Under the pieces are notes generated by a model that had not been told where the DNA came from, did not search any database, and saw only the letters and a list, made by a program, of their open reading frames with translations. DNA of 64,000 nt from Tulasnella sp. 424. Its lineage: Eukaryota > Basidiomycota > Agaricomycetes > Cantharellales > Tulasnellaceae. Within the stretch, counting starts at the first letter, position 1. Each line of letters begins with the position of its first letter. The stretch covers positions 1-64,000 of the forward strand of contig WSUB01000151.1 of NCBI GenBank assembly GCA_019633425.1, written 5' to 3'. Shown piece by piece: positions 48,667-60,187 of this stretch. A program made the translations under genes and the position numbers.

Positions 48667-49880
48667 GTCGACTCTCAAGATCGTTCCTCAGGGTGAGAAG
48701 GAATCTCGCTACGTCAGTAGGGGTTTCTTTGGTGGTGGACGAGGTGGCTCATCATGTTTCTTTTCCTTTTTGTTCTATCATTATGTGGTTAGACAAAGCT
48801 TGTTCTCGCAGTACCTTCCAGCCCTCCGTTTCAAGAACATTCTATCATGTTTCTGTTTACTGCGCACTTGTGGGGAACAGACATGTTCGCCTGGAAAACG
48901 TAAAGGGTAGCACGGAACAAACAGAAAGGCACATGCCTAATGGGGCAAGTGCGTCCATGTTCTTTGCACCGCGAGGAGATCGATAAATTCTCCGTCGAAA
49001 ACGTCGTCGAAAATGGTGCAGATTTGTGAAAACTTCGAGGGAATTTCCGTCCACGAAAGTACAAATTTGCTCAAGGTTTTCGTCTAGCGTAAGTTTGGCG
49101 AAAATGCCTTGCGTGTTTTCGTTCCGTAGTTTCGCCGAGCGATCTCCCCACGGTTTCGTAGTACCCTGAGCGCGTTCCCGTCGTTTTCGCCGGGTTTTGA
49201 AACTGGAGCGAGAACAGGCAGCCCATTTTCGCTACCCTTACGTTGGACGAAAACAATCAGCACATTCACATAGAAAGGTCTCCATCTGTTTCGCGGCGAA
49301 AATTACACAAATCTGCAGCATTCTCGCCGGCGAAAATACCTACTTCCTCGCGGTGTTGTGTGCCGCGCTAATGTTTCCCGACCAAACTTGTTGATTTCTC
49401 CCCTATGGCACCCCACTCCACTTTGCCGCGGAGCTCTTACGTTGCAAAGCATCCTAGAGTACTCTGACATAGCCGGCCGGTGAGACAACCATCGCTATTA
49501 TATATACTGTATAATCTCGACCCCAGCGCCGTTCCTGTGGCGTTTCTGAAAATTTCCACGGACGTTTCTGAAGAATCCATAAGGGAAGTGGACCAAATCG
49601 CGCTAATGGAGACCGAATGAATAGCAAAGCTCGTCCGCAGCAATTCATGTAACATTTCTTACGAGGAAGCTGAGCTTCCATTATCTGGCCAAGAACGCAT
49701 CACGGGTGCTCCAGACTTATGTTTAACTCCGCTCCTCAGGAACGATCGGGCATTGTCAATCACGTTCGTTGAACAGATACGTCGCATACCCCCCAGAGCC
49801 GAGTTCCCACGGATCGGTTGCGCATTCTGTGCGCCGAGGGGGGAATGAAATCTGATAGTGCGAAAGAGACGATGATTACT
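48667..49880. other. Intergenic stretch rich in GGCGAAAA/TTTTCGCC
   Basis: No gene seen. Between about 48980 and 49340 short motifs of the form GGCGAAAA or TTTTCG(C/T)C recur on both strands (near 49095, 49178, 49228, 49300, 49333). This could be a degenerate element or a regulatory cluster. Confidence 0.35.
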
Positions 49881-50142
49881 GGTGATCGAATTGAGGGCGA
49901 GAGCAGAAGACCCCGTACGCAAAGATAAACAGGCTATGGTTCATTTCTTACCCCCTTCCTTCGTCCACGCTCACACTCTTCACAATAGGTTTGGGTCAAG
50001 CACGCCGCGTCGAACTGGAGCCCGCATCAGCGGCCTACTGCAAAGTTCTTTGTAGGGCTCCTCTCGAAGCTCGAATTTTCTCTGCAAAAGGGGAAGGACG
50101 GACGACGGAAACCGGTTCATTGAGTACTCCCATCAGCGTTGA
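49881..50142 (+). pseudogene. F-box 3' remnant of unit 2
   Basis: It begins GTGATCGAATTGAGGGCGAG, matching LVIELTARAEDPVCKDIQ of the intact F-box genes, passes through the intron and exon 2 (TTGGGTCAAGCACGCCGCG) and ends at the same TGA. Everything upstream is gone. It is convergent with pirin P2, as in units 1, 3 and 4. Confidence 0.75.
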
Positions 50143-50385
50143 ATGTCCCGCTGCAGGACAACAAGCGAGATCAAGAGGGCGATATAGACGCCTTGTGGTA
50201 GAACATCTATAATGTTCACGGCCCGCAGATAGAGCCGAAGAATCCCCAATCGAAGGATGCTTGATCTGAGTCACTCACGGAGCTTAAGACACGCAAAATA
50301 AGTACTAAATTCCAACTCTATACAATACAATCTAATCGTCCGATACAGAGTTGAGAGCATTCCCAACGAGGTTTTTCTAATCCAT

Positions 50386-51416
50386 TTACTCGATGTCGAA
50401 GACCAATACTTCGGCAGGGGTCGAGCCAATGTTCTCAATTTGCAACTTGTCACCAGCCGCACCCCAAGCGAACGAACCGTCGCCCTCGGAAAGTTCAAGA
50501 CCGCCGTTCACGCGGATTTCTAGAATAAGAATTCACATAAGTCAGTCTTCAAATCTCAAAAATTAGAGCGGAGTGACATACGGTTACCCTTGGCTGCGCC
50601 GGTGTTGTATCCGCTTGTCTGGATGACGTGAACGTATGATTTTCGTTGAATCTCGCCCGATGCTGGAGCGGGGAAGACGTGTTCGACGCTCTTTCCGGGG
50701 GTGAGGATGGTGGACTTGAGAGTCACGTTGCTCTGCACAGGTGCAGGTCCGCTTCCTTCCCGCTCCTCCTGGACACCTTCACTTCCAACAGGTGCGACGA
50801 TTGTTACGAGCTTGTCGGTCTTCTCTTCATCCGTGAAGTGGCGAGTGAAGTACCTGGGCCGCAAGTTGCGCGTGTGTGGCTCTGCCCAGATTTGAAGGAA
50901 GTGAACGACGGACTTGTTGTTGCGGTTGTATTCCGAGTGACGAATCCCAGTTCCAGCGGAAGTGAGTTGCACGTCGCCACGTTTAAGAATCTCGAGGTTG
51001 CCCATGCTGTCTTTGTGCTCAAGTTCGCCCGAGACGACGTAGGAGAAGATTTCCATCTCGCGGTGACCTATGATCGAAAATTCGAATAGTCAATATATAT
51101 ACCATAACAAGGATTTAATTCAAAGTCGGGACGTACCATGAGTCCCGAAGCCTTCACTAGGCTCGACACGGTCTTCGTTGATAACTCGAAGGTTGCCAAA
51201 CGAGTCATATCGAGGATCCCAGTAACCGGCAAATGAGAAGGTGTGGAAGGTCTTCAACCAACCATGATTGGCTATGAACAGTGGGTCAGATTACCAGTTC
51301 TGAAAAATTCAACATGTTGAGAACATACCTCCACCACGCTCAGTGTTAGGACGAGGAACAAGCTTGACGTTGGGGTAGAGAGGAGACAAGGAGGACGTGG
51401 ATGCAGGTGAAGACAT
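50386..51416 (-). CDS. Pirin-family protein P2
   Basis: It has the same four-exon plan and length as P1, with both H-x-H and H-x-E metal motifs, [15 protein letters not shown], and the end EVLVFDIE. The start chosen is MSSPAS.. at 51416. A longer frame upstream encodes a hydrophobic stretch (QLKQLFLAPLAILFSSLLQR) that lacks a clear in-frame ATG here. TATAAAG lies at 51623-51629. All splice sites and frames seem intact. Confidence 0.87.
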
Positions 51417-52148
51417 TGCGGTAGGAGGAATCTCGTGTTTAGTGGTGGAAGAAGCTGCTGATCCAAGAGCTATACGCTGGAGGAGTGAGGAGAACAGGAT
51501 GGCGAGTGGAGCGAGGAAAAGTTGTTTAAGTTGCGCTGGGGTGTGAGTTTGTTGCTCGTGGTCCTCGTTGATGCAGGAAACAAAGCTGTTGATGCTGCAG
51601 AGTCCGTCGTTTAGGCATTGGCCTTTATACTGGGAGGAGGTCGAGATTCCGGATGAGCAGCCGTCAGCAAGTAAGCAAATGAGATGGTCCGGCTTCTGCT
51701 GATGTGATCAGGGTCCTACCGACGGCAGAAGGCCGGATGACGTCAACGACTCTGTAAACTACTACTTGATTCCACGGATCTGGAAGACTCTTCGAGACGA
51801 ACGGAGCATGATTGAGGATGGTCAGTAATATGGGCAGCCAAGTCGTATATCGTTTGTCAATTTTTTCAGCGAAGTTAGCGGGAGCATGGACATCTGCATG
51901 CCGCCTCAGTGAATGCGGTACAAATCACGTGACAGGCTCAGCAGCCACAGTCTCTGCACAGTGGAAATTCTCCCCTCCAAAGAATCTCGCTGCAATTGAC
52001 TCTCAGGATCTTTCCTTCGTCAGAGCAAGAGGATAGGAAGCAGTCGAGTGTTTCAGCGTAAGTCACGTGATCAAGGTTGACATAAGCCGTGCGGTTGTTT
52101 GCCTGACCACACTGCTCGATTCCGACGGTCTCATTCCAAAGCACGAAC
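51417..52148. promoter_or_regulatory. Divergent promoter P2 / F-box 2
   Basis: TATAAAG (minus) at 51623-51629, TGACGTCAACG near 51740, and CACGTG at 51926-51931 and again at 52064-52069. CRE-like and E-box-like sites recur in the same order in the other units. Confidence 0.55.
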
Positions 52149-53557
52149 TTGCCACGAAGAACTTTAAACCTGTGCGCAGCCCCCCACCCCCATCCAGAAC
52201 CCATGAACAGAAATGAACCCCCAAAATGTCAACTCTCCAAACCATTCTCCCCACCAAGTAACTCAGATTCCGCCATGCGCACAGCCTCGATATCCCTCTC
52301 ATTCCCCTCGAGCTATGGGAGCAAATTTTCCTCGTCTTATTTCATGGAGCCGTCGAGGAGAATATTGCGTTGGGCCAGCCGGATATTCTCCGCCAGCAGT
52401 GGTATGGACACGCGTTTAAGGGTCTGTGGCTCACATGCCGGGCGCTATATATGGTTGGGGAGCAGGTGCGGAGGAGGTTGCGCGTCATATCGGACCCAAG
52501 TCTACCCAAGCCTTCACTAGACTTGACGAGGGTTTCAGAGTTCCGTGTAGGAGAGCCCCCAACAGAAATGATAGTGAAGGGCGAGGCTGTCACGCCCCTA
52601 ATCCCTTGGCTATTTGGAGACGCCGTGTGGCCAGTGGAGTGACTGGAGTTGGTCGACATCTGTCTCGGCTTTTGGATCTTCAGGAACATGACCGGACTCG
52701 ATAAGTTACGGCGTCTAAAAATTCGGAACTGTGGATCAAACAAGGACTTGGGACCCCTCCCTAGGTACCTTTGGAATAAAGATGTATGCGGCGTGATCGA
52801 GGTCCTACCCTTAAAAGTCGTGCAATTGGAGCTCAACTACACGTTTTGGACCCCGCCCGAACTCCCTCGAGAGGTTCCATTCTTGGCGTTTCTATCCACC
52901 CTTCAAACGCTGGCCTTGTGCGGAAAGTCCTTTAGGGCCGTAACGCAGCTCCCTAAGACCTTATCTCCTTCACCCCTGCAACATCTTACTATAACAGACG
53001 ATCAACCTTACTCCGTCAACAAGGAAGATGTACTATCGTACTTCGCCCGCTGTTCAAAGCTCAAGACTCTCGACGTCGACAACTCGATCCAAACGTCGGC
53101 GCTGGCCCAAGGAGACATCCCGGCGAACCTCCCAGACCTGATGGAATACAAAGGACCGGCGGATTTGCTTACGCTCCTACATACTCCTAATCTGCGTTTC
53201 GCACTCGCGACGGGGTTTGAGTGGGACGGTAACCCTCTGATCCAGTCTCTTATCACCGGGTCATCGACTCCACAGAGTCTGGTGATCGAGTTGACTGCGA
53301 GAGCGGAAGACCCGGTCTGCAAAGATATACAGGCGAGTGATGGTTTTTTCATACCCCTTTCTCAGTCCACACTCACATTCGTTACATGATAGGCTTGGGT
53401 GGAGCAAGCCGCGTCGAGATGGAGCCCGCATTGGCGGTCTACTGCAAGGTTCTCCCTCGTTTTTCGTACGGCTCCTCTTGGAGAGTGGATATTCTCGGCG
53501 AAAGGTGGAAGGACTGACGCCGGAGACGTGTTCATTGAGCACTTCCGGAAGCGATAA
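52149..53557 (+). pseudogene. F-box-like pseudogene 2
   Basis: It aligns end to end with F-box genes 1 and 3. The N-terminal part is frame-shifted (the LELWEQIF helix is not in frame with an ATG). A TGA at 52640-52642 replaces the arginine codon of EERLELVDI (CGA to TGA). After it the frame is open from VDICLGFWIFRNM to the GC-AG intron and the second exon ends at TAA 53555-53557 (FRKR). Readthrough plus a corrected N-terminus would give a full product, so inactivation looks recent. Confidence 0.8.
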
Positions 53558-54337
53558 ATGTCCCGTTTACCGGGCCGCTGCCGCCGGTCAACGAGCGAGA
53601 TCAAGAGAGGATGACATAAATGCCTTGGAAGAGTAAAAGACCTATACGGCCCTCCCTCTGTACGTAGTGGCATCGGATGATAGATAATTTCATGTAGACT
53701 CCTGCTACTTGACTAACGGGGTTTTTTTTGGGAAGGCTTGTTCAACTTTTGGGGGGAGGGGCTTTCAATTCCACCGGGCACGGGGATGTCGGGCTCATCA
53801 CGTGACCTGTCAACATCGGGAAAAAACTGACAGCCGTAGGCTAATAAGCGAACTATTGACGGCCCCGTAGCGCCCATAGTTCGGCCAGAACTCCGTAGCA
53901 CTCCATTACCTCGGTAGACCAATAGGACGACTACCTTGGTCTCAGCACCCTCACGTAGTTCACCTGATATCGGACGGCGAGCACAGTATATGGCCACTTC
54001 TTTCTACTGAGACATTGCTTAGGATCCTCTCGCTACAGGCGGGCTGTTGAAGCTTTGGGGTTTACCATCACTATCGGTAGGAACACTCTCTTCTGTTTCT
54101 TTTTTTCCCCTGTGATGGCCACGCAACATTCCAGCGTTCAGCCGTGCTTTTGACTATCCTCTTGGGGGGTTCATTGGTGCAGTGGAAGCACTTCGTTCAG
54201 ACCATCCGACAACCCCGGTTCGAATTCGGGATGAACCCTCCACCTTTTAAGGCTGAAAATTCCAACTCTATACAATACGATCTAATCGTCCGATACATAG
54301 CCCAAAGCATCCCAAAGCAGGTTTTTTTTAAATATAT
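53558..54337. other. Convergent spacer of unit 3 with tRNA-like relic
   Basis: It contains CACGTG at 53799-53804, a spacer unlike unit 1, and the tRNA-like relic at 54168-54238. No gene seen. Confidence 0.4.
54168..54238 (+). pseudogene. Short tRNA-like relic, paralogue of 43422-43518
   Basis: The same flank GGGGGGTTCATTGGTG is followed by a perfect 7-bp acceptor (GGTTCAT with ATGAACC) and the B-box-like GGTTCGAATTC. Against the unit-1 copy it lacks most of the D-loop to anticodon-arm segment. CAG in the anticodon position would read Leu but the stem pairs poorly. Confidence 0.45.
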
Positions 54338-55553
54338 TTACTCGATCTCGAAGACTAAAACTTCGGCAGGGGTCGTGCCAATGTTCTCAATTTGCAGCTT
54401 GTCACCAGCGGCGCCCCAAGCGAACGAACCGTCGCCCTCGGAAAGTTCGAGACCACCGTTCACGCGGACTCCTATATACAGACGGCCTAATGGTCAGTTT
54501 CCAATTTCAAAACTAGCGCAGCATGGAGCGACGTACGGTTACCCTTGGCAGCTTCGGTGTTGTATCCGCTTGTCTGGATGACGTGGACGTATGCTTTTCG
54601 TTGAGTCTCGCCTGATGCGGGAGCAGAAAAGACGTGCTCGACGCTCTTTCCGGGGGTGAGAATAGTGGACTTGAGTGTCACGTTGCTCTGCACAGGTGCA
54701 GGTCCGCTTCCTTCCCGCTCCTCCTTGACACCTTCACTTCCAATAGGTGCCACGATTGTTACGAGCTTGTCGGTCTTCTCTTCGTCGGTGAAGTGGCGAG
54801 TGAAGTACTTGGGGCGTAAGTTGCGGGTATGTGGCTCGGCCCAAATTTGAAGGAAGTGGACGACGGACTTGTTGTTGCGGTTGTACTCCGAATGGCGAAT
54901 CCCGGTTCCTGCGGAAGTGAGTTGCACGTGGCCACGTTTGAGGATCTCGAGATTGCCCATGCTGTCTTTGTGCTCAAGTTCGCCCGAGACGACGTAGGAA
55001 AAGATTTCCATCTCGCGGTGACCTATCATCGGAAAATTAGAAATAGTCAGTATACATTTATTCTATAACAAGGTTTTAATTCGATATCGGGACGTACCAT
55101 GAGTTCCGAAGCCTTCACTAGGCTCGACACGGTCTTCGTTGATCACTCGGAGGTTGCCAAACGACATATATCGAGGATCCCAGTAACTGGCAAAGGAGAA
55201 CGTNNNNNNNNNNNNNNNNNNNNNNNNNNNNNNNNNNNNNNNNNNNNNNNNNNNNNNNNNNNNNNNNNNNNNNNNNNNNNNNNNNNNNNNNNNNNNNNNN
55301 NCGACACGGTCTTCGTTGATCACTCGGAGGTTGCCAAACGACATATATCGAGGATCCCAGTAACTGGCAAAGGAGAACGTGTGGAAGGTCTTCAACCACC
55401 CATGGTCGGCTATGAACAGTGGGTCAGATTACCAGTTCTGGAAATTCGACAGGCTGGGGACATACCTCCGCCACGCTCGGTGTTGGGACGAGGAACGAGC
55501 TTGACGTTGGGCTGGAGAGGAGACAAGGCGGACGTGGATGCAGCTGAAGACAT
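54338..55553 (-). CDS. Pirin-family protein P3 (contains assembly gap)
   Basis: Four exons as in P1; the second contains the N gap. Collapsing the duplicated 79-bp flank (see 55125-55380) restores the normal exon 2 ([35 protein letters not shown]). H-x-H and H-x-E metal motifs are kept; one substitution, VQLTSAG preceded by KRGH instead of KRGD. It starts [19 protein letters not shown] and ends VFEIE-like. Confidence 0.82.
55125..55380. other. Assembly gap with duplicated 79-bp flanks
   Basis: 55125-55203 and 55302-55380 are identical and separated by 98 N. The offset is 177, the same as at the first gap (19984/20161), pointing to one assembler rule. Confidence 0.9.
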
Positions 55554-56170
55554 TGCAGTAGTAGTAATGTTCCGCTTAACGACGGAAGAGGTTGCTGAGC
55601 GGAGAGTGATACGCTGGATGAGTGAGGAGAACAGGATGGCGAATGTAGCGAGGAAAAGCGCAGAAATGAGTTATTTAGGTTGCGCTGGGATGTGAATCTG
55701 TTGCTTGCGGTCCTCGCTGATGCAGGAAACAAAGCTGTTGATGCCTCAGAGTTCACTATTTAGCCATTGGTATTTATACAGGGAGGAGATCGAGGTTCCG
55801 GACGAGCAGTCGTCGCAAATAAGCAAATGAGATGGTCCGACTTTCGCTGATGTGATCAGGGTCCGATTTTTCGGTAGGAGCCCGAATGACGTCGACGACT
55901 CTGTAAACTGCTACTTGGATCCACGGATATGAAGACTCTTCTAAAGGAACGGATGATAGAGTATGGTCAGTAATATGGGCAGCCAAGTCGTATATCGTTT
56001 GTCATTTTCAGCGAGGCTGGCGGGAGCACTGCATGCGGCCACATCGAATGGGTCACAAATCACGTGACAGATTCAGCCACAGGGGGAATTCAGACCCCCA
56101 CAGAAATTCACTACCATCGACTCTCAAGATCGTTCCTTCGTCACAGCAGCAGGGGAGGAAGCAGTCAAGT
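55554..56170. promoter_or_regulatory. Divergent promoter P3 / F-box 3
   Basis: ATTTATA (TATA on minus) at 55772-55778, ATGACGTCGACG near 55887, and CACGTG at 56061-56066, about 105 bp before the F-box ATG. Confidence 0.55.
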
Positions 56171-57537
56171 ATGAACCCCCAAAATTTAATGATTAAAATG
56201 GTGAATTCCGCAAACCATTCTCCCCACCGAGTGGCTCAAATTCCGCAGTCTCCCCCAGGTGCGCACAACCTCAATATCCCTCTCATCCCCCTCGAGCTAT
56301 GGGAGCAAATTTTCCTCGTTCTATTTCATGGAGCGGTCGAGGACCATATTGCGTTGGGCCAGCCCGGTATTCTCCGCCAACCGTGGTATGGGCACGCATT
56401 TAAGAGCTTGTGGCTCACCTGCCGGTCCCTATACATGGTCGGAGAGCAGGTACGGAGGAGGTTGCACATCATAGCGGACCGCAGTCCACCCAAGGGCTCG
56501 CTAGACCTAGAGAGGTTCTCAGAATTTCATCGAGCAGGGCCTAAACCGGAAATCATAATGCAAGGCGCTGTCTGGAACATGCTCCCTATGGTGATCAAAA
56601 ACGTCACCGGGTTGGAGCGACTGGAGTTAGTCAGCGCCTGTCTAAGCTTTTCCCTCCTCAAGACCCTCACCGGAAGCAGTACGCTCCGGTCCCTTAAAAT
56701 TCGGAGCTGTGGATCATCCAAGGGCCTAGGACCCCTCGTTTCACACCTTCAGGATAAAGACGTATGCGACGTGATCGAGGTCCTACGCTTAAACGTCGTG
56801 CAACTGGAGCTCGACTACACCTCTTGGATTCCGTCCGAAATCCATCCAGAGATTCCGTTCTTGGCGTTTCTACCGGCCCTTCAAACGCTGGCCTTGTGTG
56901 GAAAGTCCTTTCGGGCCGTAACGCAGCTCCCCAAGACATTATCTCCCCCACCACTGCGACATCTTACCATAACAGACAATCAAACTTACTCCGTCAACAA
57001 GGAAGATGTACTATCGTACTTTGCCCGCTGCTCAAAGCTCAAGACTCTCGACGTCGACGACTCGATCCAAACGTCGGCGCTAGCCCAAGGAGACATCCCG
57101 GCGAACCTCCCAGACCTGATGGAATATAAAGGACCGGCAGAGTTGCTTACGCTCTTACATACTCCCAATCTGCGTTTTGCACTCGCCACGGGGTTCGATT
57201 GGGACGGTGGCGCTTGGATTCGCTCCCTCTTCACGGCGTCGCCGACGCTACAGAGTCTGGTGATCGAGTTGGCTGCGGGAGCGGAAGACCCGGTCTGCAA
57301 AGATATACAGGCGAGTGATAACTTCTTTCTTACCCCTTTCTTCAGTCCACACTCATACTCTTTACATAATAGGCTTGGGTAGAGCAAGCCGCGTCGAAAT
57401 GGAGCCTACTTTGGCGGTCTACTGCAAGGTTCTCCCTCGTTATCCGCACGGCTCCTCTCGGAGAGTGGATTTTCTCGGCAAAAGGTGGCAGAACGGACGG
57501 CGGAGACCTGTTTATTGAGTACTTCCGGCAGCGTTGA
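56171..57537 (+). CDS. F-box-like protein 3 (unit 4)
   Basis: Exons 56171-57310 and 57373-57537 are joined across a 62-nt GC..AG intron (CAG/GCGAGT). The product is about 434 aa. It starts MNPQNLMIKMVNSANHSPHR, then IPLIPLELWEQIFLVLFHGA (F-box-like) and SLWLTCRSLYMVGEQVRRRL. Compared with F-box 1 the region around residues 120-180 diverges (VWNMLPMVIKNVTGLERLEL). The second exon gives AWVEQAASKWSLLWR, ending EYFRQR. Predicted SCF adaptor; target unknown. Confidence 0.82.
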
Positions 57538-57751
57538 ATGTTCCGCTGCAGATCAACGAGCGAAGTCAGGAGGGCAGCGGGTGAAGCCGTCGTGGAGCAG
57601 ATAGAGCAAGAGAATTCCAAGTCGAATGTCGTTAGGCTCAGAACGGACAAAGTAATCACTAGGATTTCAATTCTATAAAATACTAATACCATCTAATTGT
57701 CCGAGAAATAGTCGAGAGCATCCCCCCGAGGGGTTTTTTTTTGGGATTTAT

Positions 57752-58784
57752 TTACTCGATGTCGAAGACCAACACTTCGGCAGGGGTCGTCCCAATGTTC
57801 TCGATTTGCAACTGTTCACCAGCGGCACCCCAAGCGAAGGAGCCGTCGCCCTCGGAAAGTTCGAGACCACCGTTCACGCGGATTCCTGTACACAAACGGC
57901 CTCATGGTCAGTCTCCAGTTTCAAAACTAGCGCAACACGGAGGACGTACGGTTACCCTTGGCAGCGTTGGTGTTGTATCCGCTTGTCTGGATGACGTGAA
58001 CGTATGCTTTTCGTTGAGCCTCGCTTGATGCGGGAGTAGGGAAGACATGCTCGACTCTCTTTCCGGGGGTGAGAATAGTGGACTTGAGAGTTACGTTGCT
58101 CTGCACCGGTGCAGGTCCGCTTCCTTCCCGTTCCTCCTTTACACCTTCACTTCCAATAGGTGCAACGATTGTTACGAGCTTATCGGTCTTCTCCTCGTCG
58201 GTGAAGTGGCGAGTGAAGTACTTGGGCCGCAAGTTGCGAGTATGTGGCTCGGCCCAAATTTGAAGGAAGTGGACGATGGACTTGTTGTTGCGGTTGTACT
58301 CCGAGTGACGAATCCCAGTTCCTGCGGAAGTGAGTTGCACGTCGCCACGTTTGAGGATCTCAAGGTTGCCCATGCTGTCTTTGTGTTCAAGTTCGCCTGA
58401 GACGACATATGAGAAGATTTCCATCTCGCGGTGACCTATGGCCGGAAAAATAGTCAATATACAATTATTCCAAACGAGGTTTTAATTCTGAAGTCGGGAC
58501 TTACCATGAGTTCCAAAGCCTTCACTAGGCTCAACACGGTCTTCGTTGATCACTCGGAGGTTGCCAAACGACATATATCGAGGATCCCAGTAACTGGCAA
58601 AGGAGAACGTGTGGAAGGTCTTCAACCAGCCATGATCGGCTATGAACAGTGGGTCAGATTGCCAGATCTGAAAGATTCAGCATACTAGAAACATACCTCC
58701 ACCACGCTCAGTGTTGGGACGAGGAACGAGCTTGACGTTGGGGTAGAGAGGAGACAAGGCGGACGTGGATGCAGTTGAAGACAT
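57752..58784 (-). CDS. Pirin-family protein P4
   Basis: Intact four-exon pirin with [31 protein letters not shown] and the end EVLVFDIE. The minimal start is [19 protein letters not shown] at 58784. An in-frame ATG at 58979 (MADSEASTAFVTCISKD) would add 65 residues including LKQIISALLAILFSSLLQRI, a possible membrane anchor or targeting signal. That ATG lies only ~15 bp after the TATA box (58992-58998), so a normal transcript should not contain it unless transcription starts further upstream. Confidence 0.87.
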
Positions 58785-59650
58785 TGCGGTAGTAGTGATG
58801 TTGTGCTTAGTGATGGATGAGGTTGCTGAGCGAGAAGCGATGCGCTGGAGGAGTGAGGAGAACAGGATGGCGAGTAGAGCAGAAATGATTTGTTTAAGTT
58901 GCGCTGGAATGTGAATTTGTTGCTTGCAGTCCTTGCTGATGCAGGTAACAAAAGCTGTTGATGCTTCAGAGTCCGCCATTTGGCCATTGGGTTTTATACT
59001 GGGAGGAGTTCGAGGTTCCGGATGAGCAGTCGTCAGCAAGTAAGCAAATGAGATGGTCCGGCTTCTGCTGATGTGATCAGGGTCCAATGTCCCGCCGGTA
59101 GAAGCCTGGATGACGTCGATGATTCTGTAAACTACTACCTGAATCCACGCCGGATCTGAAGACTGGTATTATTTTGAGAGGAACGGGGCATGACTTAACA
59201 TGTTCAGTAGTCGGGAAAGTCAAGTCGTACTCGTCTGCCATTGTCAACGAGCGTTGGCGGAAAAACGGACACTGACACCCCGCCCCGGGAAAACCTAACC
59301 ATGTTCACGGCCTCGCATTGCGCTATCAGAAAGATTATCACCCAGGAGTTCATCGCGCCCCGACCGGGTTAAGAGTCGAATGCAGTCGAGCGCGTCGGTG
59401 TGGTGCAGATCACGTGATGGGCTTGGTCACCATGTGCCGGGGATTCGAGCCCCCCCAAAACCTACAGAAAACCCACTATGATCGACTCTCAAGATATTTA
59501 CCTCTTCAGTGCAAGCACGGCAAGAGGATCGGAAGCATTTGGCTGTCTCATCCCACGTCATGTGATCTGTGGTTACGTCAGCCTCGAGGTTGTTTGTGAG
59601 GTACTTCCCCTTTCCTCCAGGAGCTGTATCGTTAATTTGACGCTTCTCTA
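58785..59650. promoter_or_regulatory. P4 upstream region
   Basis: TATA (minus) at 58992-58998, GATGACGTCGATG near 59110, a right-arm-only match to the 45.3-kb palindrome near 59255, and TCACGTGA around 59411-59416. It aligns well with the P1 upstream region from about 59215 to 59440. Confidence 0.55.
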
Positions 59651-59937
59651 GTGATCGAGTTGACGGCGAAAGCGGAGCACCTCGTATGCAAAAATATATA
59701 GACTATGGTTTCTTTCTCACCCCTTGTTTCGCCCACACTCACACTCTACATAATAGGCTCAGGTCGAGGAAGCCGCGTCGGGATGGAGCCCGCATTGGCG
59801 GCCGACTGCAAGTCTCAAGGTTCTCGCTCGATCTTTGTACGCATCCTCTCTGAGAATGGATTAATTTTTTTTTTTTGGGCAAAGGTGGAAGAACGGACGA
59901 CGGATATCTGTTCACGGAGTACTACCGTCAGCATTGA
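59651..59937 (+). pseudogene. F-box 3' remnant of unit 5
   Basis: It starts GTGATCGAGTTGACGGCGAA and follows the intact genes through intron and second exon to the TGA at 59935-59937, with a T11-type run near 59864. The upstream ~1 kb of the gene is missing. Confidence 0.75.
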
Positions 59938-60187
59938 ATGTCTCGCTGCAGGCCAACAAGCGGGATCAAGAGGACGAGGTAAATACCTCGTATCAAAACA
60001 TCAATAAGCCTTAAGGTCCCCCCGCAAATAGAGCCTGAGAATCCCAAGTCGAACGATGATGGGCCTCAGTCATTCGCTGAGTTTAAAACACGTAAAATAT
60101 AAATGATTAAAATTACGACTCTATACAATACGATCCAATCGTCAGAGACCAAGCTGAGGGCATTTCCAACTAGGGTTTTTTAATCTA

